The notes: a model not told the origin generated them from the letters alone. A stretch of DNA of 64,000 nt from Zunongwangia profunda SM-A87 (GCF_000023465.1 NC_014041.1:4765501-4829500); one strand, 5' to 3'; numbered from the stretch's first letter, positions 26,517 to 35,709 are shown. Made by a program: numbers and translations.

Positions 26517-27236
26517 ATGGATCATCCAATTATTACTGCAGAAGAATTTAAAACAGGGCAAATCTTACTTTTTGACAAGCCCTTAAACTGGACGTCTTTT
26601 CAGTTAGTGAATAAAGTACGATGGATGATTCGCAAAAGCTGTGATATTAAAAAGATTAAAGTAGGCCATGCAGGAACTTTGGATCCTTTAGCAACAGGAC
26701 TTTTAATTATTTGCACGGGGAAATTCACTAAAAGAATACCAGAACTTCAGGGCCAAATTAAAGAATATACCGGTACTTTTTGCCTTGGGTCCACTACAGC
26801 TTCTTACGACCTGGAAACCGAAATCGACGAAACGTTCCCCATAGATCACATTACCGAAGAAAATATAGCAGAAACTACAAAAAGTTTTATTGGCGATATT
26901 GAACAATTGCCTCCGGTATTTTCTGCATTAAAAAAGGACGGAAAACGACTTTATGAATATGCCCGTAAAGGAGAGGAGGTTGAAATAAAACCAAGAACCA
27001 TAAGTATTGAAGCATTTGAAACTGATGCTTCAGACTTTCCAGATATTAACTTTAGAGTAGTTTGTAGTAAAGGGACTTACATAAGAAGTCTTGCCCACGA
27101 TTTCGGAAAAAAATTGAATAGCGGTGCGCACCTTTCTTCATTAAGAAGAACAAAAATTGGTGATTTTTCTATAGAAAACAGTTTAGGCCTTGATGATTTT
27201 GAAAAGCAATTACCAAGACCTGTTTCAGGTGCTTAA
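26517..27236 (+). CDS. truB: tRNA pseudouridine-55 synthase TruB
   Basis: 239 residues. The catalytic Asp is in VGHAGTLDPLATGLL; further family motifs are LFDKPLNWTSF near the start, ALKKDGKRLYEYARKG, and VVCSKGTYIRSLAHD. It makes pseudouridine in the T-loop of tRNAs. Last gene of the ftsX cluster, with a 111-base gap after uppP. Its end overlaps the convergent gene at 27233 by 4 bases. Confidence 0.96.
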   Translation: MDHPIITAEEFKTGQILLFDKPLNWTSFQLVNKVRWMIRKSCDIKKIKVGHAGTLDPLATGLLIICTGKFTKRIPELQGQIKEYTGTFCLGSTTASYDLETEIDETFPIDHITEENIAETTKSFIGDIEQLPPVFSALKKDGKRLYEYARKGEEVEIKPRTISIEAFETDASDFPDINFRVVCSKGTYIRSLAHDFGKKLNSGAHLSSLRRTKIGDFSIENSLGLDDFEKQLPRPVSGA

Positions 27237-27787
27237 AAACGCTTACCTATAGTAATTCCTACACGCGGGTAAACTTCAATATCGTTACTATCACCAAACA
27301 ACCTACCGGCACCGGCATAAATTTCACCTATATAATTATTACGGGTTAGTAATTTAAATCCTACAGCCGCCCCTAAACCAAAATTCGTTGTTTTTTTGTC
27401 GTACACACTTATGCTGTCTTCCCTATACTCCCCATTGTCATCATAATAATATTCATAGCGATTATAAATATCGCGGTAAGTTGCAATTGCCGAATTAGCC
27501 TCGATAAAAAAACCGGCATTCTTTTTCTTTCCAAAAAACAAACGATAATACGGACTCAAAATAAAACGTAATGACATATCCTCTGCGTTTTCCAAACCTA
27601 TTGCTATCGAAGCACCAACACTACTGTTATCTTCCAAAAAGTATTCATAAGTAAGCTCTGGAACACCAGCAATAGACATGGCTAAATTGAATTTTAATTC
27701 CTGCTTGGTTTCATCTGAATCCTGCTCTTGCTGAGCATTAATAATCGAGGAAGTACACACAAAAAATAAGAGTAAAATTTTCTTCAT
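27233..27787 (-). CDS. outer-membrane beta-barrel-like protein, unknown
   Basis: 184 residues. A signal peptide (MKKILLLFFVCTSSIINA) precedes a mature region of alternating aromatic/hydrophobic strands ending in VYPRVGITIGKRF, a terminal-Phe signature of outer-membrane barrels. Phrases such as SPYYRLFFGKKKNAGFFIE resemble small Bacteroidota porin-family proteins (DUF3575-like), but I cannot name the family. Monocistronic and convergent with truB. Confidence 0.65.
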   Translation of the reverse strand: MKKILLLFFVCTSSIINAQQEQDSDETKQELKFNLAMSIAGVPELTYEYFLEDNSSVGASIAIGLENAEDMSLRFILSPYYRLFFGKKKNAGFFIEANSAIATYRDIYNRYEYYYDDNGEYREDSISVYDKKTTNFGLGAAVGFKLLTRNNYIGEIYAGAGRLFGDSNDIEVYPRVGITIGKRF

Positions 27788-28020
27788 TTTATTGATTGAT
27801 GAATTGGTTAAATAATACGCAAAATATTAAATTACCAATGCATATCGCTATTATATTTTAAAATTTTATAAAATATGGTTTAATTTACACAAGACCTGCT
27901 AAATAAGTTTTACCATAAATACAATTTAAATAAAACTCTTAACTAAGCTATTGGAATATAAACTTTAAAAAATGCTAACTTCCATGCAAAATTACAAATA
28001 ACGATCACGGTTTATAACAC

Positions 28021-28734
28021 ATGCAGTTTATAGAAAAACATAAAGCCTTACTCTTAACCACTTTGGTATTTTTAGTATTGTTTTTAGGGCTATACAACTG
28101 GCATTTGGGAAGTAGCGCAAGGAAAAGCCAGGAATTTTTGGTCGACCTGGATTCTTTCACCCAGTCTTTACAACAAGAAGAAGAGCAAACAGAACCTGAA
28201 AAAACAGCAAAGCAAACAAATTCTAAACCACAAACACATCGTGCTTTTGATCAAAATAATAAAGCCAGGGAAGCGAATTTCGATAAAAAGTTAAACGATA
28301 TTTTCCAGAAAAATTCGGCTTCACAAACCGAAACCTCAGACAATAGCGAGAGCAATTCTTCTGGAGATTATGCGGTTGGAAAACCTGGAAAAAAAACACA
28401 AAAGCAATCTGATGGGGATAATTCGAACACTGCCACCTCTACTAAGCGTGGTAGCCTAAAGAACAGTTCTATTTCTTTTAATTTAAAGGGAAGAACGGCC
28501 GTAAACATTCCTAATCCTATTTATACCTGTAGTATTTCTGGTAAAATAGTCATCAATATCAAAGTGAACGAAAGTGGCCGTGTTATAGCCACATCATTTA
28601 ATGAAGCCAGTTCTTCTACTGATAACAAATGCTTGGTAGAAAATGCGCTGCTTTATGCTTCTGAAGCGGTTTTTAGTGAACTCGCCGGGAGGGATAATCA
28701 GCCGGGAACGATTACTTATCAATTTAAACCTTAA
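28021..28734 (+). CDS. TonB-like energy transducer
   Basis: 237 residues: a short cytosolic start, one membrane anchor (ALLLTTLVFLVLFLGLY), a long polar low-complexity linker rich in Gln, Glu, Ser and Lys, and a C-terminal domain (about 150-237) with the TonB-type pattern SGKIVINIKVNESGRV. No Pro-rich linker is seen, so it is a divergent TonB or a TolA/TonB-like protein. The tag gene follows 4 bases downstream. Confidence 0.7.
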   Translation: MQFIEKHKALLLTTLVFLVLFLGLYNWHLGSSARKSQEFLVDLDSFTQSLQQEEEQTEPEKTAKQTNSKPQTHRAFDQNNKAREANFDKKLNDIFQKNSASQTETSDNSESNSSGDYAVGKPGKKTQKQSDGDNSNTATSTKRGSLKNSSISFNLKGRTAVNIPNPIYTCSISGKIVINIKVNESGRVIATSFNEASSSTDNKCLVENALLYASEAVFSELAGRDNQPGTITYQFKP

Positions 28735-28738
28735 AATT

Positions 28739-29305
28739 ATGACTCAAAAACATAGATGCGGCTGGTGTTTAGGCGACGAATTATATGAAACCTATCATGA
28801 TGAAGAATGGGGCGTACCGGTACATGATGATCAAAAATTATTTGAATTTCTAATTCTGGAAACTTTTCAGGCTGGCCTAAGCTGGATTACTATCTTAAGA
28901 AAACGAGAAAATTTCAGGAAGGCTTTTGATAATTTTGATTATAAAAAAGTAGCTGATTATTCCGAAGCAAAAATTCAGGAATTACTCCAGGATCCGGGGA
29001 TTATTAGGAATAAATTAAAAGTGAGAAGTGCGGTTACCAATGCGCAGCTTTTTATGAAAATTCAGGATGAATTTGGCAGTTTTGACCAGTATATCTGGAG
29101 CTTTGTAGATCACACACCAATACAGAATAAAGTAAAAAATTACAAAGAAGCTCCGGCGACTACAGAAATTAGTGATAAACTAAGTAAAGACCTCAAAAAA
29201 CGTGGATTCAAATTCGTGGGATCGACCGTAGTTTATGCGCATATGCAAGCTACCGGTATGGTAAATGATCACGAAACTTCCTGCTTCAGATATAAAGAAG
29301 TATAA
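28739..29305 (+). CDS. tag: DNA-3-methyladenine glycosylase I
   Basis: 188 residues from the ATG at 28739. The frame extends upstream, but that part overlaps the preceding gene and MTQKHRCGWCLGDE is the normal Tag start. Family motifs: RCGWC (zinc Cys), YHDEEWGVPVHDD, GLSWITILRKRE, and C-terminal HMQATGMVNDHETSCFRY, whose His and Cys complete the zinc site. It excises 3-methyladenine from alkylated DNA. Translationally close to the TonB-like gene. Confidence 0.95.
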   Translation: MTQKHRCGWCLGDELYETYHDEEWGVPVHDDQKLFEFLILETFQAGLSWITILRKRENFRKAFDNFDYKKVADYSEAKIQELLQDPGIIRNKLKVRSAVTNAQLFMKIQDEFGSFDQYIWSFVDHTPIQNKVKNYKEAPATTEISDKLSKDLKKRGFKFVGSTVVYAHMQATGMVNDHETSCFRYKEV

Positions 29306-29401
29306 AAAATTACCAAAATAAAGATTTTAACAACACTAATTAATTGATAAATCGTTATACTTGTATGATTTTTTAACAAAAAAGATTAAAAATCAATCAT
29401 C

Positions 29402-29500
29402 ATGAAATGTCATGGGCATGTAGCTTATCAACTTAATAAATTATTTACCCATCCCTATTTTCAAGCACCAACATTAATCACTCCATATTATCCAAAATAA
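29402..29500 (+). CDS. possible 32-residue upstream peptide
   Basis: Small frame starting ATG at 29402 and ending TAA at 29498-29500, 13 bases before the transporter start. The peptide begins MKCHGHVAYQLNKLF and is rich in His, Tyr and Pro. It could be a leader peptide for the downstream transporter, or chance. No Shine-Dalgarno is needed in this phylum, so absence of one is uninformative. Confidence 0.3.
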   Translation: MKCHGHVAYQLNKLFTHPYFQAPTLITPYYPK

Positions 29501-29513
29501 ATACTTCGTAAAA

Positions 29514-30626
29514 ATGAATGTTTATAAAGTATTATTAGGTATCTCTACATTTTTACTATGTTTATTTTTTGGAATGATCATCTTTGGATATACTAGTATT
29601 ACAGGCCCTGTACTTATTCTTTTCTTTTTAAATACGGCTTTAGCCTTTAGAGGATTTCCCAGCTTAAAAGGTTTCACTTTTACAACGATTATTTTTGCAG
29701 CAGTAACTACATCGATGTATTACCCGCAATATTTTATAGCTGTAGGAGATTTTAAATTAACCAATCTTATCACACCGCTTATCCAAATCATCATGTTTGG
29801 TATGGGAACTTCTATGAAGGCAAAAGACTTTGCCGCTGTGATAAAGACCCCCAAAGGAGTGGTTATTGGAGTTTTGGCACAGCTGGGCATTATGCCATTT
29901 ATGGGATATATACTGGCAGTAGTTAGTGATTTTCCTACTGAAATTGCTGCAGGGATTATTCTTATTGGAAGCTCACCAAGTGGGATGGCTTCTAATGTTA
30001 TGGCTTATCTAGCCAAAGCAAATCTTGCCCTCTCTATTAGTATAACCGCCATAGCCACATTAATGGCACCTTTATTAACCCCTTTATTAATGAAATTATT
30101 AGCCGGAGAATTCGTAGAAATTGATCTCTTGGGAATGATGTGGAATATTGTAAAGATGATCATCATACCTATTGGAGCTGGCTTATTATTCAATAAAATT
30201 TTTAAAGACAAAACTCGATGGCTTGATAAAGTTATGCCCATAATATCTATGCTAGGCATTGCTTTAATCATTGTAGTAATCACTGCTGCAGGCCGTGATA
30301 GCTTAATGGATATTGGGGCATTATTGATTTTGGTGGTTTTAATACACAATCTATTTGGATACCTTTTAGGATACTGGGTAGCAAGAGTATGTAAAATGTC
30401 AGAGCGCGATGCAAGGACTATAGCATTAGAAGTAGGAATGCAAAATGGCGGACTGGCATCGGGGATCGCTAATTCTTTAGGAAAAATAGCCACAATTGGA
30501 CTGGCGCCGGCGGTTTTTGGACCGTTAATGAATATTACCGGTTCCATACTGGCTTCTTACTGGCACAAGAAAAATCCTGAAGAACCTAAAAGCAATACTA
30601 AAGAAATCGAAAATGATATCCCATAA
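29514..30626 (+). CDS. bile acid:sodium symporter (BASS/SBF) family transporter
   Basis: 370-residue membrane protein with about ten hydrophobic segments. Family features are IMFGMGTSMKAKDFAAV in the first half and the conserved LIGSSPSGMASNVMAYLAKAN and EVGMQNGGLASGIA stretches, corresponding to crossover regions that bind sodium and substrate. BASS members carry bile acids, pantoate, pyruvate or other organic anions; the substrate here cannot be told. Monocistronic. Confidence 0.88.
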   Translation: MNVYKVLLGISTFLLCLFFGMIIFGYTSITGPVLILFFLNTALAFRGFPSLKGFTFTTIIFAAVTTSMYYPQYFIAVGDFKLTNLITPLIQIIMFGMGTSMKAKDFAAVIKTPKGVVIGVLAQLGIMPFMGYILAVVSDFPTEIAAGIILIGSSPSGMASNVMAYLAKANLALSISITAIATLMAPLLTPLLMKLLAGEFVEIDLLGMMWNIVKMIIIPIGAGLLFNKIFKDKTRWLDKVMPIISMLGIALIIVVITAAGRDSLMDIGALLILVVLIHNLFGYLLGYWVARVCKMSERDARTIALEVGMQNGGLASGIANSLGKIATIGLAPAVFGPLMNITGSILASYWHKKNPEEPKSNTKEIENDIP

Positions 30627-30740
30627 AAGAATTTTGGAATGAAAAACCTTATTCTTTTTTATTTTAATTTTTAAAAAGAAAGCAAGAAAAACAATGAAAA
30701 AACAACCTGAAACTCATAACTATTGAGAGATACCAGATAG

Positions 30741-31379
30741 TTATAAATATTCAAGAAATTCCTTTCTGGAAATTTCTTCTGCCCCAAGACTTTCTAAATG
30801 ATCTGTATGCACCTGGCAATCGATAAGTTTTACTCCGTTTTCCTGAAGTTTCCTTACCATACTTATAAAACCGTATTTAGAGGCATTGCTTACTTTTGCA
30901 AACATGCTCTCCCCACAAAAAAGCTTTTTATTTTTTAGATAAATCCCATATAAGCCTCCTACAATCTCCCCATCCTTCCAAACCTCGACAGATTGAGCGA
31001 TTCCTTTTTTATTTAAACCGATATAAGCGGCCTTCATTTCTGGCGTGATCCAGGTACCCAGCTGTCCTTTTCGTTTGATTTTAGCACAGTTCTCTATTAC
31101 CGTTTCAAATGCTTCGTTATAGGTAATTTTAAACGCTTTTTTTTTAAACAGCTGTTTCATGCTCTTTGAAACCTTTAATTTATGTGGAAATAAAACCATT
31201 CTGGGATCCGGGCACCACCATAAAATAGGCTGAGATTCATCGTACCAGGGAAAAATCCCTTTTGAATACGCTTCCATTAATCGGCTTTCAGTAAGTGATC
31301 CTCCAACAGCAAGTAATCCATCATCTGAAGTGTATCTAATATCTGGAAAGGGTTCAAATGGATTTAAAATTTGCAACAT
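30741..31379 (-). CDS. aat: leucyl/phenylalanyl-tRNA-protein transferase
   Basis: 212 residues from the ATG at 31379; an upstream in-frame Met would add 16 hydrophobic residues not seen in the family. Motifs: LLAVGGSLTESRLMEAYSKG, FPWYDESQPILWWCPDPRMV, and GGLYGIYLKNKKLFCGESMF. It attaches Leu or Phe to N-terminal Arg/Lys of proteins, marking them for ClpAP through ClpS (N-end rule). A terminator separates it from the DUF3127 gene upstream. Confidence 0.95.
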   Translation of the reverse strand: MLQILNPFEPFPDIRYTSDDGLLAVGGSLTESRLMEAYSKGIFPWYDESQPILWWCPDPRMVLFPHKLKVSKSMKQLFKKKAFKITYNEAFETVIENCAKIKRKGQLGTWITPEMKAAYIGLNKKGIAQSVEVWKDGEIVGGLYGIYLKNKKLFCGESMFAKVSNASKYGFISMVRKLQENGVKLIDCQVHTDHLESLGAEEISRKEFLEYL

Positions 31380-31412
31380 ACAATGTTTTAGGATTAAGAA
31401 ATGTACAAAAAG

Positions 31413-31449
31413 AAAAAAGCTTAGCACCCTAAAGAGGTACTAAGCTTTT
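31413..31449 (-). terminator. terminator after DUF3127 gene
   Basis: AAAAGCTTAG (31415-31424) pairs with CTAAGCTTTT (31440-31449), with GGTAC/G-CACC pairing extending inward; a T-run follows on the minus strand. Confidence 0.8.
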
Positions 31450-31470
31450 CAAAAAAATTATATTCTAGGT

Positions 31471-31845
31471 TTAGAAAGGAAGATCGTCATAATCTTCATC
31501 TTTAAAATCCTGAGCGGGCTCAAAATGATCTTCTGGTGGTGGTACGTTTTGCCCCCCTGGTTGTGATGGCTGTAAATTTTCTATTCTCCATCCCTGGATA
31601 GAATTAAAATATTTGGTTTCTCCTTGTGGGCTTACCCATTCTCTACCACGAAGGTTAATCCCAACTTTCACCGGTTGCCCCACCTGATATGTATTTAATA
31701 AATCTGTTTTATCCTGAACAAACTCGATCATTAAATCCTGCGGATATTGCTCTTCTGTAGTGACTACCAATTCTCTCTTTCTAAAACCGTTACTTCCAAA
31801 AGTTTTGGTGTCTCCAATTAATTTAATCTTTCCTTGTACTTCCAT
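31471..31845 (-). CDS. DUF3127 protein (OB-fold-like)
   Basis: 124 residues. The start MEVQGKIKLIGDTKTFGSNGFRKRELVV and the middle segment VKVGINLRGREWVSPQGETKYFNSIQGW define DUF3127, a Bacteroidota family that resembles single-stranded DNA-binding OB folds. The tail is acidic and ends DDLPF, which recalls the acidic C-terminal tip of SSB (DDDIPF), a protein-docking motif. A DNA-binding role is inference. It follows the flavin reductase-like gene by 6 bases. Confidence 0.85.
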   Translation of the reverse strand: MEVQGKIKLIGDTKTFGSNGFRKRELVVTTEEQYPQDLMIEFVQDKTDLLNTYQVGQPVKVGINLRGREWVSPQGETKYFNSIQGWRIENLQPSQPGGQNVPPPEDHFEPAQDFKDEDYDDLPF

Positions 31846-31851
31846 CTTCGT

Positions 31852-32727
31852 TTAATAATTTGCTAGTAATAATTTCCACGCTTCTATCACCTTTCCTTTA
31901 TCAAGCAATAATTGCGCCTGTTTATGAATTGCTTCTGTTTCTTTTGCGGCAATAATTTCGGTAAATAAATCGTCTTCAGAAACGTATAATTTCGATTCTT
32001 CCAAGCTCGGCAATTCTTCAACATTCCCTAATTTACCAAGATCATTACCGGTTAAAATAACACTCTGTCTAATTTCCTTCGGAATAGCATCTACACCAAT
32101 CCCTAAAGTAGCAATCGGCTTTGGCACTTCAAACATGCCGTCCTTAGCCCTGGTGTACCAGTTACCGCCCATCCTGGCTACCTGATCGATCTTTACCTGA
32201 TCTATATAGCCCTCTTCATCTAAAATCTCTTCTTTTATATGTGTTTTTATAACTTCACATACTACCAGATTTCCTGCGCCACCTTCCTGTCCCAGCTCGA
32301 TAATTTCATTTACTTTACATTCAAACTGAACGGGAGATTCTGCCACCCTAAAAGGTTTTACAAGATCTGATGGCTGCATGCTCAATCCGGATTTCTCAAA
32401 CTCATTTACACCTTCAGCATAATCAGTGCTGCTTAAGGACATTTGCTGCACCATCTTATAATCAACGATATTAATCACACATTCTTTAACCGTTTTAAGG
32501 TTTAAGAGCGTATGTTTAAGACTACCATCTTTCCCCCTTCTCACCGGAGAAAACACCAAAATTGGCGGATTAGCACTAAATACATTAAAAAAACTAAAAG
32601 GAGCCAAATTTGGCCTTCCTTCCACATCTAAAGTACTGGCAAAAGCAATAGGTCTTGGTCCTACCGCCCCGCTTAAATACCTGTAAAGAGCGCCAGAAGG
32701 CGATTCCTTAGAATCTATACTTAACAT
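31852..32727 (-). CDS. flavin reductase-like FMN-binding protein
   Basis: 291 residues from the ATG at 32727; the longer frame adds a hydrophobic lead without family match. The N-terminal two thirds are a flavin-reductase-like split barrel: ALYRYLSGAVGPRPIAFAST, NLAPFSFFNVFSANPPILVFSP and the later VQFECKVNEIIELG. It probably binds FMN; the substrate is unknown. The C-terminal 70 residues are helical and lineage specific. Transcribed with DUF3127. Confidence 0.82.
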   Translation of the reverse strand: MLSIDSKESPSGALYRYLSGAVGPRPIAFASTLDVEGRPNLAPFSFFNVFSANPPILVFSPVRRGKDGSLKHTLLNLKTVKECVINIVDYKMVQQMSLSSTDYAEGVNEFEKSGLSMQPSDLVKPFRVAESPVQFECKVNEIIELGQEGGAGNLVVCEVIKTHIKEEILDEEGYIDQVKIDQVARMGGNWYTRAKDGMFEVPKPIATLGIGVDAIPKEIRQSVILTGNDLGKLGNVEELPSLEESKLYVSEDDLFTEIIAAKETEAIHKQAQLLLDKGKVIEAWKLLLANY

Positions 32728-32844
32728 GCGTTGATTTTTCACAAAGGTAATAATTAGGAGATGGAATATAAAGATTGACCACACAATAATATTCACATTA
32801 AAACGCTTATATTTAACCCCTTTTAAAATAGAGAGGAACTCTTT

Positions 32845-34008
32845 ATGAATTTTAGTGACGAACGAAAGTACAACCGCTGGTTTATCATATTTGCAGGATT
32901 AGCCGTAATTGTACTGGTTTTATGGAATACCACCATATTTTTTAACCGCCTTAAAGATGAAGAGCGCACCAAGATGAGTATTTGGGCTGAAGCTCTGCTG
33001 GAACTGGATCGCGCCGACAGTAACGAGAATTTGAGTCCGCTGATCCTTAATGTTCTTAATAGCAATACTAGTATTCCCACCTTGCAAACCGACGAGGAAG
33101 GAACTATTGTGTCTTCTCACTTTATCGATCCTGAAAAAATAGACACCCCTGAAAAAGCCGAAAATTACCTTAATCGCCTGAAGGCTGAAAACGAGCCTAT
33201 AATTATGCATCTGGACCGATTTAGGACGCATAAGGTATATTATGGAAATTCCCCTGTATTAAATAGTTTAAAATATTATCCGCTGGGACTGGTTACCATT
33301 GGATTTTTGATTATAGGGGTCATTTACTTTTTTTACACCACCACCAAAAACAGCGAGCAAAATAAATTATGGGCAGGAATGGCAAAAGAAACGGCCCATC
33401 AGATAGGAACGCCGTTAAGTTCTTTAATTGGGTGGACTGAAATTTTAAAGCAGGAAAAAGTTAATGACGCTTATATTGTTGAGATGGAAAAAGACATACA
33501 GCGTTTACAAACCATTACCGAACGTTTTTCTAAAATTGGATCTGCACCGCTTCTGGAAGAAACCGATCTTGTTGAAGCGACCAGGCAAAGTTACCAGTAT
33601 TTACAATCCAGAAGCTCTAAACTTATCGATTTTAATTTACAGGTTCCCAGAGAAAAAATTATTGTAAATCTAAATACGCAGTTATTCAGCTGGACTATCG
33701 AAAACCTGGTAAAAAACGCTATTGATGCGATGCGCGGTAAAGGAAAAATCACCATCGAAATCAGGCAAAATGATAAGCAGGTTTTTGTGTATGTTCATGA
33801 TACGGGAAAAGGAATCGATAAAAACCGATTCAAAATTATTTTTGAACCCGGACAAACTACCAAAAAACGTGGCTGGGGACTTGGCTTATCCTTAGCGAAA
33901 CGCATTGTAGAAGAATATCATGATGGCCGTATTAGAGTGGCTAAAAGTGAAATTGGCGAAGGCACTACTTTTGAAATCATGCTTAGAAAAAGCTCAGTAC
34001 CTGCTTAA
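32845..34008 (+). CDS. membrane sensor histidine kinase
   Basis: 387 residues. TM1 at about 12-30 and TM2 at about 150-172 bracket a small periplasmic sensor. The H-box is AHQIGTPLSSLIGW with the phospho-His at about 185, then HATPase_c motifs NLVKNAIDAM (N), DTGKGID (G1) and WGLGLSLAKRI (G2). No response regulator is adjacent, so it is an orphan. Its end overlaps the convergent thioesterase gene by 15 bases. Confidence 0.92.
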   Translation: MNFSDERKYNRWFIIFAGLAVIVLVLWNTTIFFNRLKDEERTKMSIWAEALLELDRADSNENLSPLILNVLNSNTSIPTLQTDEEGTIVSSHFIDPEKIDTPEKAENYLNRLKAENEPIIMHLDRFRTHKVYYGNSPVLNSLKYYPLGLVTIGFLIIGVIYFFYTTTKNSEQNKLWAGMAKETAHQIGTPLSSLIGWTEILKQEKVNDAYIVEMEKDIQRLQTITERFSKIGSAPLLEETDLVEATRQSYQYLQSRSSKLIDFNLQVPREKIIVNLNTQLFSWTIENLVKNAIDAMRGKGKITIEIRQNDKQVFVYVHDTGKGIDKNRFKIIFEPGQTTKKRGWGLGLSLAKRIVEEYHDGRIRVAKSEIGEGTTFEIMLRKSSVPA

Positions 34009-34398
34009 TATTTCCCGAAGATCTTCTGGAATTGGCAGGGTTTTATTTTCACTAAAATCGTAAAAAACAGAGACATCATTTCCTAAAGCACAAAGCTGGT
34101 TTTGGTCATCAAAAATATGATGCTCAATTTTAAAACTTTTATTGCCTACTTCAGCAATCCGGGTCTTAACAATGGCACTCCCCGGGTAATATAAGGCTTT
34201 TTTAAAATCGCAATGCGTAGCAACCAGCATAGCTCCTTTGTTTTTTTCAGCATACATTTTATGCAACCCGGTGGCTTCCCATAGGTTCACCCTGCCAGAT
34301 TGCATAAAACGCATAAAACTTAGGTTATTCACATGGCGATACATATCCAGGTCGCCCCAGTCTATCCTTAGTTTTAATTCAAGCTTAAAGGTTCCCAA
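33994..34398 (-). CDS. acyl-CoA thioesterase, hotdog fold (4HBT)
   Basis: 134 residues. The start LRIDWGDLDMYRHVNNLSF carries the 4HBT signature with the catalytic-type Asp (DLDMYRHVNN), as in YbgC/FadM-like thioesterases; HCDFKKALYYP and HHIFDDQNQLCALG follow. It hydrolyses acyl-CoA or a related thioester; chain preference is unknown. Located 2 bases after the HIT gene stop, so probably co-transcribed with it. Confidence 0.88.
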   Translation of the reverse strand: MGTFKLELKLRIDWGDLDMYRHVNNLSFMRFMQSGRVNLWEATGLHKMYAEKNKGAMLVATHCDFKKALYYPGSAIVKTRIAEVGNKSFKIEHHIFDDQNQLCALGNDVSVFYDFSENKTLPIPEDLREILSRY

Positions 34399-34400
34399 AC

Positions 34401-34790
34401 TTACAAGTTTACGTGGATAGATTCTGCCAGTTCCTTAAATTCATCATCAGTCATTTCGTAATGATTGGCAAAATTCATATCACTCATATCATTAAGCGGT
34501 ATTAAATGTACGTGTGTATGTGGGACCTCAAGCCCTACTACAGCAACGCCTACCCGTTTACATGAAACTGTTTTCTCTAGCGCAAGGGCCACTTTTCTGG
34601 AAAAACGCATTAGCTCCATATACATCTGTTCTTCCATATCAAAAATATAATCTACTTCTTTCTTCGGAATACAGAGCGTATGCCCTTTACAATTTGGACG
34701 AATATCTAAAAATGCCAGAAACTGGCTATCCTCTGCTACTTTATAGGCAGGAATCTCTCCCTGAACTATCTTCGTAAATAAACTGGCCAT
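34401..34790 (-). CDS. HIT-family nucleotide hydrolase/transferase
   Basis: 129 residues of the HINT branch. FTKIVQGEIPAYKVAED at the start, FLDIRPNCKGHTLCIPK, and the histidine triad HTHVHLIPL near residue 93. It probably hydrolyses AMP-lysine or AMP-amino acid adducts. Lies between greA and the thioesterase gene, all on the minus strand; the greA gene upstream has its own terminator. Confidence 0.93.
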   Translation of the reverse strand: MASLFTKIVQGEIPAYKVAEDSQFLAFLDIRPNCKGHTLCIPKKEVDYIFDMEEQMYMELMRFSRKVALALEKTVSCKRVGVAVVGLEVPHTHVHLIPLNDMSDMNFANHYEMTDDEFKELAESIHVNL

Positions 34791-34822
34791 AATTGATTGT
34801 TTTGATTAGTGCTATAAAATTA

Positions 34823-34870
34823 AAAATCCTTTTCTCAAATCACCGTTAAAGGATTAAGAAAAGGACTTTT
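34823..34870 (-). terminator. greA terminator
   Basis: AAAAATCCTTTTCT (34822-34835) pairs with AGAAAAGGACTTTT (34857-34870) with one mismatch; a T-run follows on the minus strand. Confidence 0.75.
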
Positions 34871-34897
34871 ATAAATCATAAAAGCGATTAAGGATAA

Positions 34898-35374
34898 TTA
34901 CTCCCTCCAAATCTCTAAAACTTCAAATTTCATAGTACCGCTTGGGACTGCAATATCAGCAACCTCACCTACCTTTTTACCCAACAGACCTTTACCAATA
35001 GGAGAGTCTACAGATATTTTTCCCGTTTTTAAGTCGGCTTCACTCTGAGCCACCAATTTATATTTAACCTCAGCACCATTATTCTGATTTTTAATTTTCA
35101 CATGAGAATGAATCAAAACTTTAGAAGTATCTAATTGCGACTCATCAATAACCCGTGCGTTCGCAACCACTTCTTCTAATTTTGCTATTTTCATCTCTAA
35201 AAGTCCCTGCGCCTCTTTTGCAGCATCATATTCTGCATTTTCACTTAAGTCTCCTTTATCTCTGGCTTCTGCGATAGCTTCAGAAGCTCTTGGGCGCTCT
35301 ACATCTTTAAGGTGATTTAATTCATCCCTTAATTTTTTTAGTCCTTCTGCAGTGTAATAAGATACTTTACTCAT
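34898..35374 (-). CDS. greA: transcription elongation factor GreA
   Basis: 158 residues. The N-terminal coiled coil (GLKKLRDELNHLKDVERP...DLSENAEYDAAKEAQG) carries the acidic tip residues that stimulate RNA polymerase transcript cleavage; the C-terminal FKBP-like domain includes SPIGKGLLGKKVGEVADI. Length is standard. It has its own terminator. A structured-looking intergenic stretch lies upstream (35461-35660). Confidence 0.96.
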   Translation of the reverse strand: MSKVSYYTAEGLKKLRDELNHLKDVERPRASEAIAEARDKGDLSENAEYDAAKEAQGLLEMKIAKLEEVVANARVIDESQLDTSKVLIHSHVKIKNQNNGAEVKYKLVAQSEADLKTGKISVDSPIGKGLLGKKVGEVADIAVPSGTMKFEVLEIWRE

Positions 35375-35454
35375 AACTTCGTCGTTTTTATAATTGGTAA
35401 AGGGCCTTTATTAAGAGGCCTTCTTCCAAAAAAATAATATGTTTTTAATGATTG

Positions 35455-35660
35455 TTTTTAATCTAATGAGCTATTAAAAGGCGATCGAATCAAGAACCTC
35501 GAGGCGAGCCCAAGCGGTATCAACCGGTAAACCCTTTTTATTATTTAGAGGCTAGCCATGGAGTATTTTCCTGTTGGCAATACCAATAAATTTTCAACTA
35601 AAGGAGATGTATAAAGTCCCGCGGTCTGACTGCGAACTTATTATTTGAAAGTTGCATGAT
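35455..35660. ncRNA. possible structured RNA upstream of greA
   Basis: About 200 gene-free bases with several self-complementary segments: CGCGGT/ACTGCG (35620-35634), TTGG/CCAA (35574-35586), CTCGAG and GGCTAGCC palindromes, and ACCGGT. G+C is higher than in neighbouring intergenic DNA. It might be a small RNA such as the 6S-Flavo class, whose consensus I cannot recall well enough to test, or a greA leader. The strand is not determined. Confidence 0.3.
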
Positions 35661-35682
35661 CATTAGATTATTGTTTATTAAT

Positions 35683-35709
35683 AAAAAAAATCCCACCTAT
35701 AATGGGATT
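35683..35709 (-). terminator. minus-strand terminator-like hairpin
   Basis: AATCCCA (35689-35695) pairs with TGGGATT (35703-35709); the A-run to its left gives eight T on the minus strand. No minus-strand gene ends just before it; the nearest is the AraC gene 490 bases away. Confidence 0.5.

Noticed and set aside
28643..28738. Longer start for tag
   Set aside because: The extra 32 codons overlap the preceding gene in another frame and are absent from the normal Tag N-terminus.
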